Source: Palsa-504 sp963847965 (lineage in GTDB: Bacteria; Actinomycetota; Actinomycetes; Streptosporangiales; Streptosporangiaceae). Taken from it: a stretch of DNA of 64,000 nucleotides. Position numbers and translations under genes: made by a program. The stretch is from assembly GCA_963847965.1 (NCBI GenBank), contig CAWKCG010000040.1:47245-111244 (forward strand). Reading direction: 5' to 3'. The stretch's first letter is position 1. The number at the start of each line of letters is the position of its first letter. The notes below the pieces were generated by a model. It was not told the origin of the DNA, did no database searches, and saw nothing but the letters and a program-made list of their open reading frames with translations. Positions 17,188 to 25,323 of this stretch are shown piece by piece.

Positions 17188-18141
17188 TTAGTCCGCGCGG
17201 TTCCATGCTCGTCGAACGGGATCCCAGGTCGCCGGATCGGCGGTGGAGCCGGCGATGACCGGGTTCGCGAACTCCTTCAGCGACTCCAGGGCATGGCCGA
17301 AGTCTTCGGGAAGGGTCTCGGTGAGCTGGAGTTTGCGCCGCCATGATGCCCACCTCGGCTGGCCGATCTCGGCGTACCCGTCGACCGCGTCATCAAGGTT
17401 GGCGAGTTCGACGTGCCGGTAGTCTGCGACGGCCTGGAGCGCTTGCCGCACTTCTCCCGCTTTGAAGGTGAGTCGGCCGGTGATTGCGAAGATGTCGCCG
17501 AAGTCTCGCCATCGGGTGCTCGCTGAGCCGCGCTGCAGGGCAGTAACTATCTTCTCGGCGAGGACCATCTCCATCGAATAGCCGCGCAGTTGTATCGGTT
17601 CCTGTCCGAGCAGGCGGGGCAAGGAGATCTCGGCCGGCTCGGGCCAGATCGGGTCACCGATGTTGACATCGACATGAAACGGTTCTCGTGCGCTTGCTAG
17701 CCGCGCGACCAGCCGGATCCGCACGCCGCCGTACTTATCTTCGTCTCGGATTGCCTCAGCGGTAATGTTGTCCAAGTCGAACGTAACGCCGTCGTCCAGT
17801 TCAGCTGGCAGCGCCGTGCTGGCCACGGCGGTGACGAACTGCCTTATGTCCTCCACGTCATTCGAGGTCTGCAGCGCCGCGCCGTCGATGTCGGCCGTCG
17901 GCCGGCGAAGCCCATAGGCTGCGAGGAGTACGCCGCCTTTCAGGACGAACCTGTTTCTGTATGGTGAGTGAGCGAGACGAAGCAGGAATCCTTCGAGTGC
18001 ATACAGCCGCAGATACTCGGCGGTCGTGCGGCGTGCAGTCTTGGCTTCCCTTTGCAACGCCAAGAAGGCTCGTCCGCCGACAGTGGCTTTGGTAGGTCTG
18101 GTGATATAGTCCCCATCTCGTCGCCCTAGCGGCTTAGCCAC
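17188..18141 (-). CDS. AbiEii-type nucleotidyltransferase toxin
   Basis: This 317-residue protein carries the AbiEii/AbiGii nucleotidyltransferase signature: RFVLKGGVLLAAYGLRRPTADIDGAALQ (shown as FVLKGGVLLAAYGL and RPTADID) near residue 65-90, then HVDVNIGDP near 155 and the conserved YSMEMVLAEKIVTALQRG near 190. The family blocks growth by modifying RNA acceptor ends (type IV toxin-antitoxin, phage abortive infection). It is downstream of its AbiEi-like partner with a 29-base gap, so they form one operon. Confidence 0.9.
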   Translation of the reverse strand: MAKPLGRRDGDYITRPTKATVGGRAFLALQREAKTARRTTAEYLRLYALEGFLLRLAHSPYRNRFVLKGGVLLAAYGLRRPTADIDGAALQTSNDVEDIRQFVTAVASTALPAELDDGVTFDLDNITAEAIRDEDKYGGVRIRLVARLASAREPFHVDVNIGDPIWPEPAEISLPRLLGQEPIQLRGYSMEMVLAEKIVTALQRGSASTRWRDFGDIFAITGRLTFKAGEVRQALQAVADYRHVELANLDDAVDGYAEIGQPRWASWRRKLQLTETLPEDFGHALESLKEFANPVIAGSTADPATWDPVRRAWNRAD

Positions 18142-18170
18142 AGAAGAACCTCAGCCGCGATGCGCAACTG

Positions 18171-18752
18171 TCACAGCAACACCTGCAGTGCGTGAAGCAA
18201 AGCCGGTTTGGCTGCGGGGAAGATCTTGGTAAGGCGCATAAGGTCAGCGGGCTTACCTCCGTAGCGCAGCCAGCGCCGCAATGCCTCATTCGCGATGTCG
18301 GGCCCCACGGCATGACGTAGCCGGAACGCGTCAATGATAGTGCGGGGAGCGTCATACAGGCCGATGGCGTAAGTGTCGTCCAGCCGTATCGTGGTCCGCC
18401 CCACCTCGAATGTGGCCGGGGCGAACTTATGCCACTGTACCGGCGCGGACACAACAGGCTGCCACGCCCCGCGGGGTATCGCAATGTCATGAACGGGCGG
18501 GATGACATCAGTCAGCTCATGCCGGGCCAGCGCCGACACCAGGCACAACGTAGGCTGGTGTGCCCTTGCTGCGACCTCGATCAGGTCCTGGTCGGTCGGC
18601 TCTTCATCGGTGCGCCGGTACAGTCCGCGCCCGATGCGCTCAACCGTGCCGGTAGCCAGCAAGCGCTGAAGCCTGCGCCGTGACAGCCCGCGGTCCCCGG
18701 CCTGCGCGAACGTGAATGTCGCCGGCAGTTCGGGTTCCACGATGGCGCTCAC
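18171..18752 (-). CDS. AbiEi-type antitoxin and autorepressor
   Basis: This 193-residue protein has an N-terminal winged helix (LSRRRLQRLLATGTVERIGRG near residues 23-45, the AbiEi_4 pattern) and a C-terminal antitoxin domain with YDAPRTIIDAFRLR near 130. It would neutralise the AbiEii toxin next to it and repress the operon. An inverted repeat of nine-base arms lies just before its start. Confidence 0.88.
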   Translation of the reverse strand: MSAIVEPELPATFTFAQAGDRGLSRRRLQRLLATGTVERIGRGLYRRTDEEPTDQDLIEVAARAHQPTLCLVSALARHELTDVIPPVHDIAIPRGAWQPVVSAPVQWHKFAPATFEVGRTTIRLDDTYAIGLYDAPRTIIDAFRLRHAVGPDIANEALRRWLRYGGKPADLMRLTKIFPAAKPALLHALQVLL

Positions 18753-18769
18753 CCCCCCTTAGTGTACCT

Positions 18770-18804
18770 AATCCTATCTACGTATAGCCATCCTGGATAG
18801 GATT
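18770..18804. promoter_or_regulatory. AbiE operator inverted repeat
   Basis: AATCCTATC at 18770-18778 and GATAGGATT at 18796-18804 are perfect inverted arms 17 bases apart, about 18 bases upstream of the antitoxin start. AbiEi proteins autoregulate through such repeats; binding here is inferred. Confidence 0.6.
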
Positions 18805-18846
18805 GAGTACAGCAGAAGCAAACGGATCTCATGACAGGGAGGGCTC

Positions 18847-19015
18847 GTGGGCGAGGTGATGGTGACGGGCGCTACCGGAGGCATCGGGCAGGCTCTTGTG
18901 GCTGCGCTGGTAGCGGTCGGCCACCAGGTCAGCGCCGTCGGCCACGACCCAGACCGGCTGCGGTCGGGGCCAGGAGTCCGGGCCGTCGCTGCCGATCTGG
19001 CCGAGAATGGCACCC
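18847..19015 (+). pseudogene. Truncated NAD(P)-binding (SDR) gene
   Basis: The frame from GTG 18847 reads GEVMVTGATGGIGQALVAAL then VGHQVSAVGHDPDRL and VRAVAADLAE: a complete first Rossmann unit with TGATGGIG cofactor loop. After about 56 codons similarity to any dehydrogenase stops and the sequence turns into low-complexity coding shadow. No catalytic tetrad remains. Confidence 0.7.
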
Positions 19016-19091
19016 CTACGATACCGGCCGAGTGCGGACGGTGCCCGGGGCAGGCTAGGCGGGCGGCGCCGCGCAGCCCGGGTTGCGGTGG

Positions 19092-19172
19092 TCAGAGGTG
19101 GCGCAGGAACCGCCTGCCGATGTACAGGCCGCAGCATACGAGGCAGACGATGATGATCAAGACGATGAACAT
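19092..19172 (-). CDS. 26-residue membrane peptide
   Basis: ATG 19172 is preceded by AAGGAG six bases before it. The peptide is one hydrophobic helix, MFIVLIIIVCLVCCGLY, then a positive tail IGRRFLRHL. It is too short for usual gene finding. It could be a stand-alone small membrane protein or a type I toxin-like peptide; nothing in the sequence decides. An A+T-rich stretch (19250-19300) upstream could hold its promoter. Confidence 0.45.
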   Translation of the reverse strand: MFIVLIIIVCLVCCGLYIGRRFLRHL

Positions 19173-19415
19173 GGCTCGCTCCTTCGGTGAACCGGGGGCC
19201 ACGAGCCGTCGGCGGGTGTTTCCCGGGTTCTGCTCCTCAGCTTACGCTGGAAATAAAAAACTAGCAATATTATTCTAGCATTATTATTCTCAGATACGTG
19301 GAGAACTGGACGCTGCTGACCAACCACGCCGGGTCCCGCCGGCCATCGCTCGCGACCCGGAGCCGGGCGATAAGTCAGGAAGGCCCAGCTCGCCATCCTG
19401 GCACGATACCAGATT

Positions 19416-19441
19416 CCGGAAAATACTTGCTAGTTTTCCGG
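19416..19441. promoter_or_regulatory. Perfect 8-bp inverted repeat in A+T-rich gap
   Basis: CCGGAAAA and TTTTCCGG enclose a 10-base loop. It could be an operator or a bidirectional terminator. The region 19280-19740 otherwise holds no gene I can support. Confidence 0.3.
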
Positions 19442-19744
19442 TGCGGGTATACGTTCTGAATCAGGCACCGGACGTCAGCCGCCATCAGCGGCCAACTTCC
19501 CGGGGCTACCGGAGGAGCTCATGCGCGCTGATGCGGTCATGACGATCGCTGGCGCCAATGACGCTCGCAATGCCGCGTCCCGGCTGACGATGCCGGTGCC
19601 TGATAGAAGCTGCCGGGCCAGGATCCTGGCCTGGCGGCAGCGATGACACGATGAATGCCAGCGACGCCCCGGCCGCAGGCCGGCCGCCCGCCCGCCCACT
19701 TCTCCGTCGCTGCGGCGGACCCCGACCTGCCAAGGGAAGACACC

Positions 19745-19855
19745 ATGCCCGAACCAGCCGTACCCAACCCGGATCCGAGCCCTGCCACCACCTGGCCGCG
19801 CCCATCCCCTAACGGCACCGCCCCGCCGAAGCCGCCGGTCCCGCCGATGCCGTGA
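19745..19855 (+). CDS. Possible 36-residue proline-rich peptide
   Basis: ATG 19745 follows GGGAAGA by four bases. The peptide MPEPAVPNPDPSPATT continues WPRPSPNGTAPPKPPVPPMP. Composition is one-third proline. Without relatives this may be chance in G+C-rich DNA; it is listed because the ribosome site and stop are clean. Confidence 0.2.
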   Translation: MPEPAVPNPDPSPATTWPRPSPNGTAPPKPPVPPMP

Positions 19856-19964
19856 CGCACTGCGCGGCTCATGATGCCAGCCCCAGTCTTACCTCCCCGG
19901 CAGACCGCGGGCCAGCAGGGGGACGAGCACCTGCGCGTCGGGGCTGCCCCAGCCGGTGACGGGC

Positions 19965-20030
19965 CGTAGCACCGCCGCCCGTTCGGGATAGTTGACATTC
20001 TTTTCGCCGAACGATCCGTGGTTCCCGGAC
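19965..20030. repeat. Dispersed hairpin repeat, copy 3
   Basis: Arms CGTTCGGGATA and CCGAACG with flanks GCCGTAGCACCGCCGCC and ATCCGTGGT match copy 1 over about 60 bases. Confidence 0.6.
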
Positions 20031-20152
20031 CAGGCCCCAGCTCGGGAAACCTGGCCTGCGGCTACCTGAGATACAAAAGAACCGGCTGAGCACGCCTTCT
20101 GCTCACCCGGCCTCTTGAGAGTGATTACGCCACGCGCAGGGGTTTAGGCCTC

Positions 20153-20170
20153 GGCCGGCCATGGCCGGCC
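20153..20170. terminator. Perfect palindrome after secreted protein gene
   Basis: GGCCGGCC-AT-GGCCGGCC lies 13 bases beyond the stop of the next gene (minus strand). It may serve as a terminator hairpin; no U-run follows. Confidence 0.3.
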
Positions 20171-20182
20171 GGGGCCCTCTGC

Positions 20183-20686
20183 CTAGTGGCTGTGGTGGTT
20201 GACCGTGAAGGTCTGGCTTACGCAGTCACGGACGTTGCCGCCCCACTGGTTGGCGGCGCACAGCGTAATCCTGCCGCTGTTGGTGTTGTACAGGGTGCCG
20301 CTGAACTGGCCGCTCTGGCCGGGACCGGCCGAGCCAATCAGCTCGCCCCGCTGCCAGGAGTCGGAGGACAGGAACACTTCCTCGGTGACCCCGCGGCCGT
20401 AGCCGTAGCGGCCGAAGCTGTAGTTCGATACCCTCCCGGCAACGGTGACCGAGCCACGGTCGTACCGGCCGAACTGGCCGAACTGGCCAAACTGGCCGAA
20501 CTGGCTGCCGGTGATCGTGCCTCGCGCGCTTCCGTGGTTGTTGTTCAGGCTAACGCCCTGCCCATGGGAGGGGAAGTTGGTCGTTGAGGCCATGGCCGGC
20601 GAGGCGAACAGGCCGACGGTGGCCACGGTGGCTCCGGCGGCGGCGGTGGCAAACACTGCGTTCCTAATGATCGTGCGGGTTTTCAT
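20183..20686 (-). CDS. Secreted protein with QFG repeats
   Basis: This 167-residue protein has a signal peptide (TIIRNAVFATAAAGATVATV, cleavage near AMAST) and a secreted part with four tandem Gln-Phe-Gly units (QFGQFGQFGQFGR near residue 63), followed by a Tyr/Gly-rich stretch and a domain with two cysteines near the end (LCAANQWGGNVRDC). The DNA of the repeat is nearly perfect 9-mers. No known family. Likely a small surface or extracellular protein. Confidence 0.75.
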   Translation of the reverse strand: MKTRTIIRNAVFATAAAGATVATVGLFASPAMASTTNFPSHGQGVSLNNNHGSARGTITGSQFGQFGQFGQFGRYDRGSVTVAGRVSNYSFGRYGYGRGVTEEVFLSSDSWQRGELIGSAGPGQSGQFSGTLYNTNSGRITLCAANQWGGNVRDCVSQTFTVNHHSH

Positions 20687-21267
20687 TTCTGTCTCCTTAC
20701 TGTGCCCCCGGGTGGGGGATCAGGCTCCTGTGAGCCTGGCGGGGAATGCAGTCGGGCTGCGTTCCCCGCCGGGCCAGCAGTGGCCAGGCCGGCCCGCTGA
20801 TAGTGCCGGGCGGCGTGGTGGGCGCTGTGCGGGCCAGGGCAGTGCCGGGCTGGATAGGGGAGTCATTGTGCGGGCCGACGCGGGGACCCGCGCCGGTCTG
20901 AAGCGGTCGGAGTAATTCAGGGCGGCGGAATCACGGCTTCCTGAAACATTTAGCTCCGTGAAAACTTCATTTTTGCTTCCTAAATCTGACTCTACCACGG
21001 GGCCGGTAATAAAGCGAATCTGCTGCCAATCCATGGATATTCTGAGTCGCCGGAAATATCTTTTCCTTCCGGGAAGCATCTCCATCAGCCCGTTGTTATT
21101 CCCGTGGGTGCCGCGTTCCCACGGGAATGTGGGCGGGCAAAATAGAGGGGAAGATCGCGGCGGCGTGCCGGCCCATCTAGTATCGCGTGAACGAAGTTTT
21201 CTTACCTGAGCCTTGTCCGAGCGGAGCTGACCACCCCGTGGCTACGCCAGGGCGGCCAGGATCAGGA

Positions 21268-21651
21268 TCAGGCCTTCCGCCTGGGGTCCGCCCAGACGTT
21301 GAACTCTTCGGGATGGTCGCGCCGGGCTAGTGATTCAGCCATCAAGGCGTCACCCTCGGCGGGCGAGCGCCTGTTCTTGACGCGTCCCAGGTGACTTTGC
21401 TTGGCCCAGGTGGCTCGCGACCGGGGGGGCGGGTCGAGCGGGTCGGTCCCGCCGGGCTGCGAGCAGACCCGGCATTCCCACTGCCGGGGTGGCGTCGCGG
21501 TCCAGATGAACGGCACCGTCGTCCTGTGCCCGTTCGCACAGTGATAAACCACGACGATTTTGGCGACGGTGGATCCACGGCCGTAAGGCTCACCGGCAGG
21601 ACCGCCTCCTACCCTCGTCCCCCGTACTGCGCCTTGGTTTACAGTCCGCAT
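21268..21651 (-). CDS. RbpA-like RNA polymerase-binding protein
   Basis: This 127-residue protein matches the RbpA layout: an N-terminal GAVRGTRVGGGPAGE segment, a zinc-binding-like core (YHCANGHRTTVPF then WECRVCSQPGG), a PPPRSRATWAKQSHLGRVKNRR linker (shown as THW..GRVKNRR type) and a C-terminal helix EGDALMAESLARR. RbpA binds RNA polymerase with group 1 sigma factors and stimulates initiation. ATG 21651 has GGAGG five bases upstream; longer starts are rejected. It looks divergent from canonical RbpA, so it may be a second paralogue rather than the housekeeping copy. Confidence 0.85.
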   Translation of the reverse strand: MRTVNQGAVRGTRVGGGPAGEPYGRGSTVAKIVVVYHCANGHRTTVPFIWTATPPRQWECRVCSQPGGTDPLDPPPRSRATWAKQSHLGRVKNRRSPAEGDALMAESLARRDHPEEFNVWADPRRKA

Positions 21652-21839
21652 AATGCCTCCGTCAGTCCTCACTCTACAGGCATGTTCTGGGCGGTTTTTA
21701 CCGTTAACGCCGCGGATAACCGCCATCAGCCCCCTGGAATTAAGCTGAATTCGGCCAGCAGGGGCCAGCTCACGACAGGCTGAAAGGTCCGGCAGCACCT
21801 CTCCCGCGGTCACCGCAGGAACATACCGCCAGGAGCGGA

Positions 21840-22337
21840 TTAGGCCCTGAGTCTTTCTGCGGCGGTCCGGGCGGCGTCGGCCGTGCGGTGCAGGAAGCCG
21901 GCCAGGAGCTGGAGGTCGGTGTCGTCGTACTCTGCGCAGAGCTGGTCCAGTGCGGCGTTCATGCCGGAGTCGACGAGGTAGAGGCGGAGGATTTCCGCGC
22001 CGCGGCCCCGGGCCGCCTGGACGACGACGCCGCGGCGGTCGGCAGGGTCGCGGCCGCGGTCGATCCAGCCGCCGCGTTCGAGCCGGTCCAGAATGCCGGT
22101 CATGGTGGCGGGGTGCAGCCCGGCGCGACGGGCCAGGGCGCTCGGGCTGAGCGGGCCGTACCGGGTGATGAGGTCAAGGCACTCCAGGTCAGCGTCCTTG
22201 AGATCCAGGCGAGTGCCGACGCTGTGGTTGAGCAGCGACAGCTGGGCGCTCAGATCCCGCAGCGACTCCTTGATCTCGCGATTCAGCCGCCCGCGGTGCG
22301 GTGCCTCGTGCGCATCTCCCTGTAGTATCGATTCCAT
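21840..22337 (-). CDS. MarR family transcriptional regulator
   Basis: This 165-residue protein has the MarR winged helix: LSPSALARRAGLHPATMTGILDRLERGGW (residues about 60-90) and wing RGRDPADRRG. The start at ATG 22337 lies in the divergent promoter region; reading further upstream is overlap with the opposite gene. It faces away from an NAD(P)-binding protein gene and likely represses it, releasing on a small-molecule signal. Confidence 0.9.
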   Translation of the reverse strand: MESILQGDAHEAPHRGRLNREIKESLRDLSAQLSLLNHSVGTRLDLKDADLECLDLITRYGPLSPSALARRAGLHPATMTGILDRLERGGWIDRGRDPADRRGVVVQAARGRGAEILRLYLVDSGMNAALDQLCAEYDDTDLQLLAGFLHRTADAARTAAERLRA

Positions 22338-22361
22338 ATGATATGATCTCCATATAGTATG
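22335..22361. promoter_or_regulatory. Two tandem operator palindromes
   Basis: CATATGATATG at 22335-22345 is a perfect inverted repeat. CATATAGTATG at 22351-22361 is a near copy 16 bases on. They lie between the divergent MarR and NAD(P)-binding genes, the first covering the MarR start codon. Confidence 0.55.
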
Positions 22362-22412
22362 ACTTCCGGAATAAATATACCGGAGATCAACCGAACCGAG
22401 AAGGCGAACACG

Positions 22413-23048
22413 ATGAAACTCACCATCTTCGGCGCGACAGGCGCCACCGGAACCTGCCTCACCAGCCAGGCGCTCGCAGCCGGCCACGAGGTCACCGCGG
22501 TAGTACGCGATCCCGCCCGCCTGGCCGTGCCGGCCCACCCTCGGCTGCGGACCGTCACCGCCGACGTCATGGACCCCGCATCCATCGCCCCGGCCATCGA
22601 GGGCGCGGACGCCGTCATCTCCGCGGTCGGCCCGCGCGGCACCGGCCCCACCACCGTCATCCAGGACAGCGTGCACAGCATCATCGCGGCCATGGACAAA
22701 ACCGGTACCCGGCGGCTCCTGCAGGTCAGCGGTTCCATCGTCGCCGACGAAGGCGAAAGCCCCTACCTGCGCTACCTGATCAAGCCCGTGGCACGGCGCA
22801 CGTTCCTGCGCCACGTCTGCGCCGACATGAGCCGCGGCGAGGACGAGATCCGCGACAGCAACCTGGACTGGACGATCTTCCGCCCGCCCGCGCTGACCGG
22901 CAAAGCCGCCACCGGCGCCTACCGCACCGCGATCGACCGCAACCTGCCGCACGGATTCACCGTCTCGCGCGCCGACCTGGCCGCCTGCATGCTCGCCATG
23001 CTCACCGACCAGGCCACCGTGCACCGCCACATAGCCATCGCCAGCTGA
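22413..23048 (+). CDS. NAD(P)H-binding oxidoreductase (NmrA-like)
   Basis: This 211-residue atypical SDR starts MKLTIFGATGATGTCL, with the GxxGxxG cofactor loop, then VTAVVRDPARL and the acidic AVISAVGPRG turn. DWTIFRPPALTGKAATG near residue 155 is characteristic of NAD(P)H-binding NmrA-like proteins. GAGAAGG lies before ATG 22413. It is paired with the MarR gene and probably detoxifies quinones or similar compounds. A 93-base scrap of this gene is found at 29742-29834. Confidence 0.88.
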   Translation: MKLTIFGATGATGTCLTSQALAAGHEVTAVVRDPARLAVPAHPRLRTVTADVMDPASIAPAIEGADAVISAVGPRGTGPTTVIQDSVHSIIAAMDKTGTRRLLQVSGSIVADEGESPYLRYLIKPVARRTFLRHVCADMSRGEDEIRDSNLDWTIFRPPALTGKAATGAYRTAIDRNLPHGFTVSRADLAACMLAMLTDQATVHRHIAIAS

Positions 23049-23069
23049 TGACCCGTCCCGCCCACAGGG

Positions 23070-23115
23070 TGGAGCATCGCGATCACCGTCGTCTTCGCAC
23101 CGCCGGCCGTACGCC
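23070..23115 (+). repeat. Scrap of the DrrB-like permease 3' end
   Basis: About 46 bases match 12036-12081 (TGGAGCATCG, then CGTCGTCTTCGC, then GGCCGTACGCC) with a handful of changes. Only the end of the gene is present. Confidence 0.65.
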
Positions 23116-23118
23116 AGG

Positions 23119-23232
23119 GAGCCATCGCTGACGACGCTGGCCAGGCTGGCCCAGGTGCTGGGTGAAGATTTCAGCGTTGATATCAGACCAGACCGCATGG
23201 AGTTGCGTTCTGCTGGCTTATCCTGCGCGAGG
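23119..23232 (+). pseudogene. XRE-type regulator C-terminal remnant
   Basis: The frame reads PSLTTLARLAQVLGEDFSVD then IRPDRMELRS, the end of an XRE helix-turn-helix antitoxin-like protein. The N-terminal half is missing; the scrap abuts the permease fragment. Confidence 0.5.
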
Positions 23233-23445
23233 TTAGAGCGCCGGAGGGAACGGATCACAGCAGTACCAGGCCGCTGCCCACCCTGGCCACTGGTCCCTAT
23301 GCCGAACGAACCATGGTGCCAGCTGGGTCAACTCCTGGCACGGTCAGCGCCCAGGCTATCCGGTCGCCCGCAGCGCTGCCTTCAGCGTTTGTACCGTGAT
23401 CGTCCGATGGCGTTGCTGTCCTACCTCCTGTGCTACCATGGCTGG

Positions 23446-23718
23446 GTGGCTCAGCGTGAGAAGCGTTCGGTATCCCTGCCCCCCGAACTGGCCAGGGCCG
23501 TAGACGAAGCCGCCCGGGCCGAGGGCACCACCTTCAGCGCCTGGCTGGCGCAGACCGCCGCGCACCGCCTCAAGCTGGAGGCCGGCCGGAAGGCGCTGGC
23601 CGAGTGGGAACAGGAGAACGGCCCGCTGACCGACGCCGAGCTGGCCGAGGGCCGCGCGCGAGCCCGAGCCTCCCTCGGCCGCGCTCCTGCTGACCCAGCC
23701 GAGCGCAAGTCCGCGTAA
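23446..23718 (+). CDS. Antitoxin, ribbon-helix-helix type
   Basis: This 90-residue protein begins AQREKRSVSLPPELARAVDE, a ribbon-helix-helix DNA-binding pattern, followed by AEGTTFSAWLAQTAAHRLK and an acidic C terminus. GTG 23446 is the best start because it begins the conserved region; GTG could also be reached from ATG 23407. Six bases separate it from the PIN toxin, so they form a VapBC-like pair. Confidence 0.75.
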   Translation: MAQREKRSVSLPPELARAVDEAARAEGTTFSAWLAQTAAHRLKLEAGRKALAEWEQENGPLTDAELAEGRARARASLGRAPADPAERKSA

Positions 23719-23724
23719 CCCGCA

Positions 23725-24108
23725 ATGGGCGGGGTCACCTACGACACCGGCGCGCTGGTCGCGGCCGAACGCAACAACCGCCAGATGTGGGCACTGCACG
23801 CGGGCTACCTCGCTGAGGAGGTCATCCCCACGGTACCTGCCCCGGTCCTGGCCGAAGCCTGGCGAGGAGGACCCCGCCAGGCCAGCCTGAGCCGCCTGCT
23901 CCGCATGTGCGACACCGAGCCGATGAGCGAGGAGCTGGCCAGGAACGTCGGGGTCCTGGCCGGCAAGTCTGATCACGACAACATCGTCGATGTCTCCGTC
24001 GTGGAAGGCGCCCTCCGCCGCGGCGATGCGGTCGTGACCTCGAACGTGACCCACATCCGGAAGGTAGCCGACGCCATCGGCGCTAGCCTGCGAATCGAAC
24101 CCGTGTAG
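23725..24108 (+). CDS. PIN-domain toxin (VapC-like)
   Basis: This 127-residue protein has TYDTGALVAAERNNRQM at the start, VLAEAWRGGPRQ near residue 45, DVSVVEGALRRG near 88 and a final VTSNVTHIRKVA, the PIN active-site order. The antitoxin is six bases upstream. It is similar in layout to the orphan PIN toxin at 12950, suggesting two related loci in this window. Confidence 0.82.
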   Translation: MGGVTYDTGALVAAERNNRQMWALHAGYLAEEVIPTVPAPVLAEAWRGGPRQASLSRLLRMCDTEPMSEELARNVGVLAGKSDHDNIVDVSVVEGALRRGDAVVTSNVTHIRKVADAIGASLRIEPV

Positions 24109-24167
24109 GGCGCCACAGCCAGCTGTAGTCCCGCCGGGCGAGCAGCAGCGCGTACTTTCATCTTGTC

Positions 24168-24298
24168 TCCTAGTGAGCCGGTCCAGCCGACCTACGCGGG
24201 CATCCCGTCAGAGTCGACACCGCCGCCTTGGGGATTAAGCTCTACCGAGGGCCGAACACGCGGGCAGTAAGGGAGACGAGTGACGCAGAGCACGCCAC
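24168..24298. repeat. Left 131-bp direct repeat flanking the transposon
   Basis: The 131 bases are identical by eye to 27254-27384. They contain the upstream region and first six codons of the SAM methyltransferase. Long target duplications of this sort are a mark of IS1634-type elements. Confidence 0.85.
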
Positions 24299-24371
24299 CT
24301 GAGTTTGGTCATTTCCTTAGTGCCTGAGAGGGACTGTAAATACAACTTGACAGACCCGATCGAATGGGCTC

Positions 24372-25277
24372 GTGAGTCCCCGCAAGGTCCACGCCAACCA
24401 GGTCGACATCGACACACCGCTCGTCCGCGAGCTTGTGGCCGCGCAGTTCCCGCAGTGGGCCGTGTTGCCGCTGGAGCCGGTCGACTCCTGCGGATTGGTG
24501 AACGCGGTCTACCGCCTCGGTACCGACCTGTCCGTACGGCTGCCGCTCCGGCCCACGATCACCGACGAAGTCCGACGGGAGCAGGCGAAACTCGCGGCAC
24601 TCGCGCCGTTCCTGCCTGTGGCCATCCCTTCTGTCGAGGCGATCGGCTCACCCACCGGCGCGTTCCCGGGCGAGTGGTCCGTCCACCGCTGGCTCACCGG
24701 TACGAACCCCTCCCCCGGCGCGCTCGCCGACCCACGCCGGCTGGCGACGGACCTCGCGGCGTTCGTCGGTGCGTTCCGGCGGATCGACCTGCCAGACCGG
24801 CCGCCGGCGTATCCGGGCGAGCGCCGGACGCGAGCTTCGATGGTCTCGATGGACTCCTCGACGCGGAAGGCGATCGGCGAGCTAGATGGCCTGATCGACA
24901 CTCGCGCGGCGCTGGCGTCGTGGGAGGAGTCGCTCGCGGCGCCATACGACGGGCGCGAGGTGTGGGTGCACTCGGACCTGAAGCCGGACAACTTGCTCGT
25001 ATCGGCGGAGGGCAGGCTGACCGCGGTGATCGACTTCGAGACGTGCGGTGTCGGCGATCCGGCGTGCGACCTGTTCCCCGTGTGGTACCTGCTGCCCGCG
25101 AACGTCCGCGACGAGTTCCGTGCGGCGCTGGACGTGGACGACGTGACGTGGCTCCGCGGCCGCGGGCGCGTGCTGTCCCAGGCCCTGGGCTATTTGCGGG
25201 ACTACAGGGACACCGGCCCGGCGCTCGCGAGCTACGCGCGGCACGCCATCGGCGAGGTGCTCGCAGCTTCCCGGTGA
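24372..25277 (+). CDS. Aminoglycoside phosphotransferase-family protein
   Basis: This 301-residue kinase-fold protein has the APH catalytic loop HSDLKPDNLLV near residue 198 and the metal-binding IDFETCGVGDPACDL near 218. The N-terminal lobe carries SCGLVNAVYRLG and an acidic ...VRREQAKLAALAPFL helix. The family phosphorylates aminoglycosides, macrolides or other small molecules; the substrate cannot be told. It starts at GTG 24372, and lies inside a transposon-like unit between a solo IS end and an intact IS, so it is a likely mobile cargo gene. Confidence 0.85.
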   Translation: MSPRKVHANQVDIDTPLVRELVAAQFPQWAVLPLEPVDSCGLVNAVYRLGTDLSVRLPLRPTITDEVRREQAKLAALAPFLPVAIPSVEAIGSPTGAFPGEWSVHRWLTGTNPSPGALADPRRLATDLAAFVGAFRRIDLPDRPPAYPGERRTRASMVSMDSSTRKAIGELDGLIDTRAALASWEESLAAPYDGREVWVHSDLKPDNLLVSAEGRLTAVIDFETCGVGDPACDLFPVWYLLPANVRDEFRAALDVDDVTWLRGRGRVLSQALGYLRDYRDTGPALASYARHAIGEVLAASR

Positions 25278-25323
25278 GCTGTCTGCTCGCCGGGGTGCAG
25301 GAACCTGAGTTTGGTGATTTCCT

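Noticed and set aside
22338..23258. Extension of the MarR frame through the divergent gene
   Set aside because: The frame upstream of ATG 22337 is antisense to the NAD(P)-binding gene; the true start lies in the operator region.
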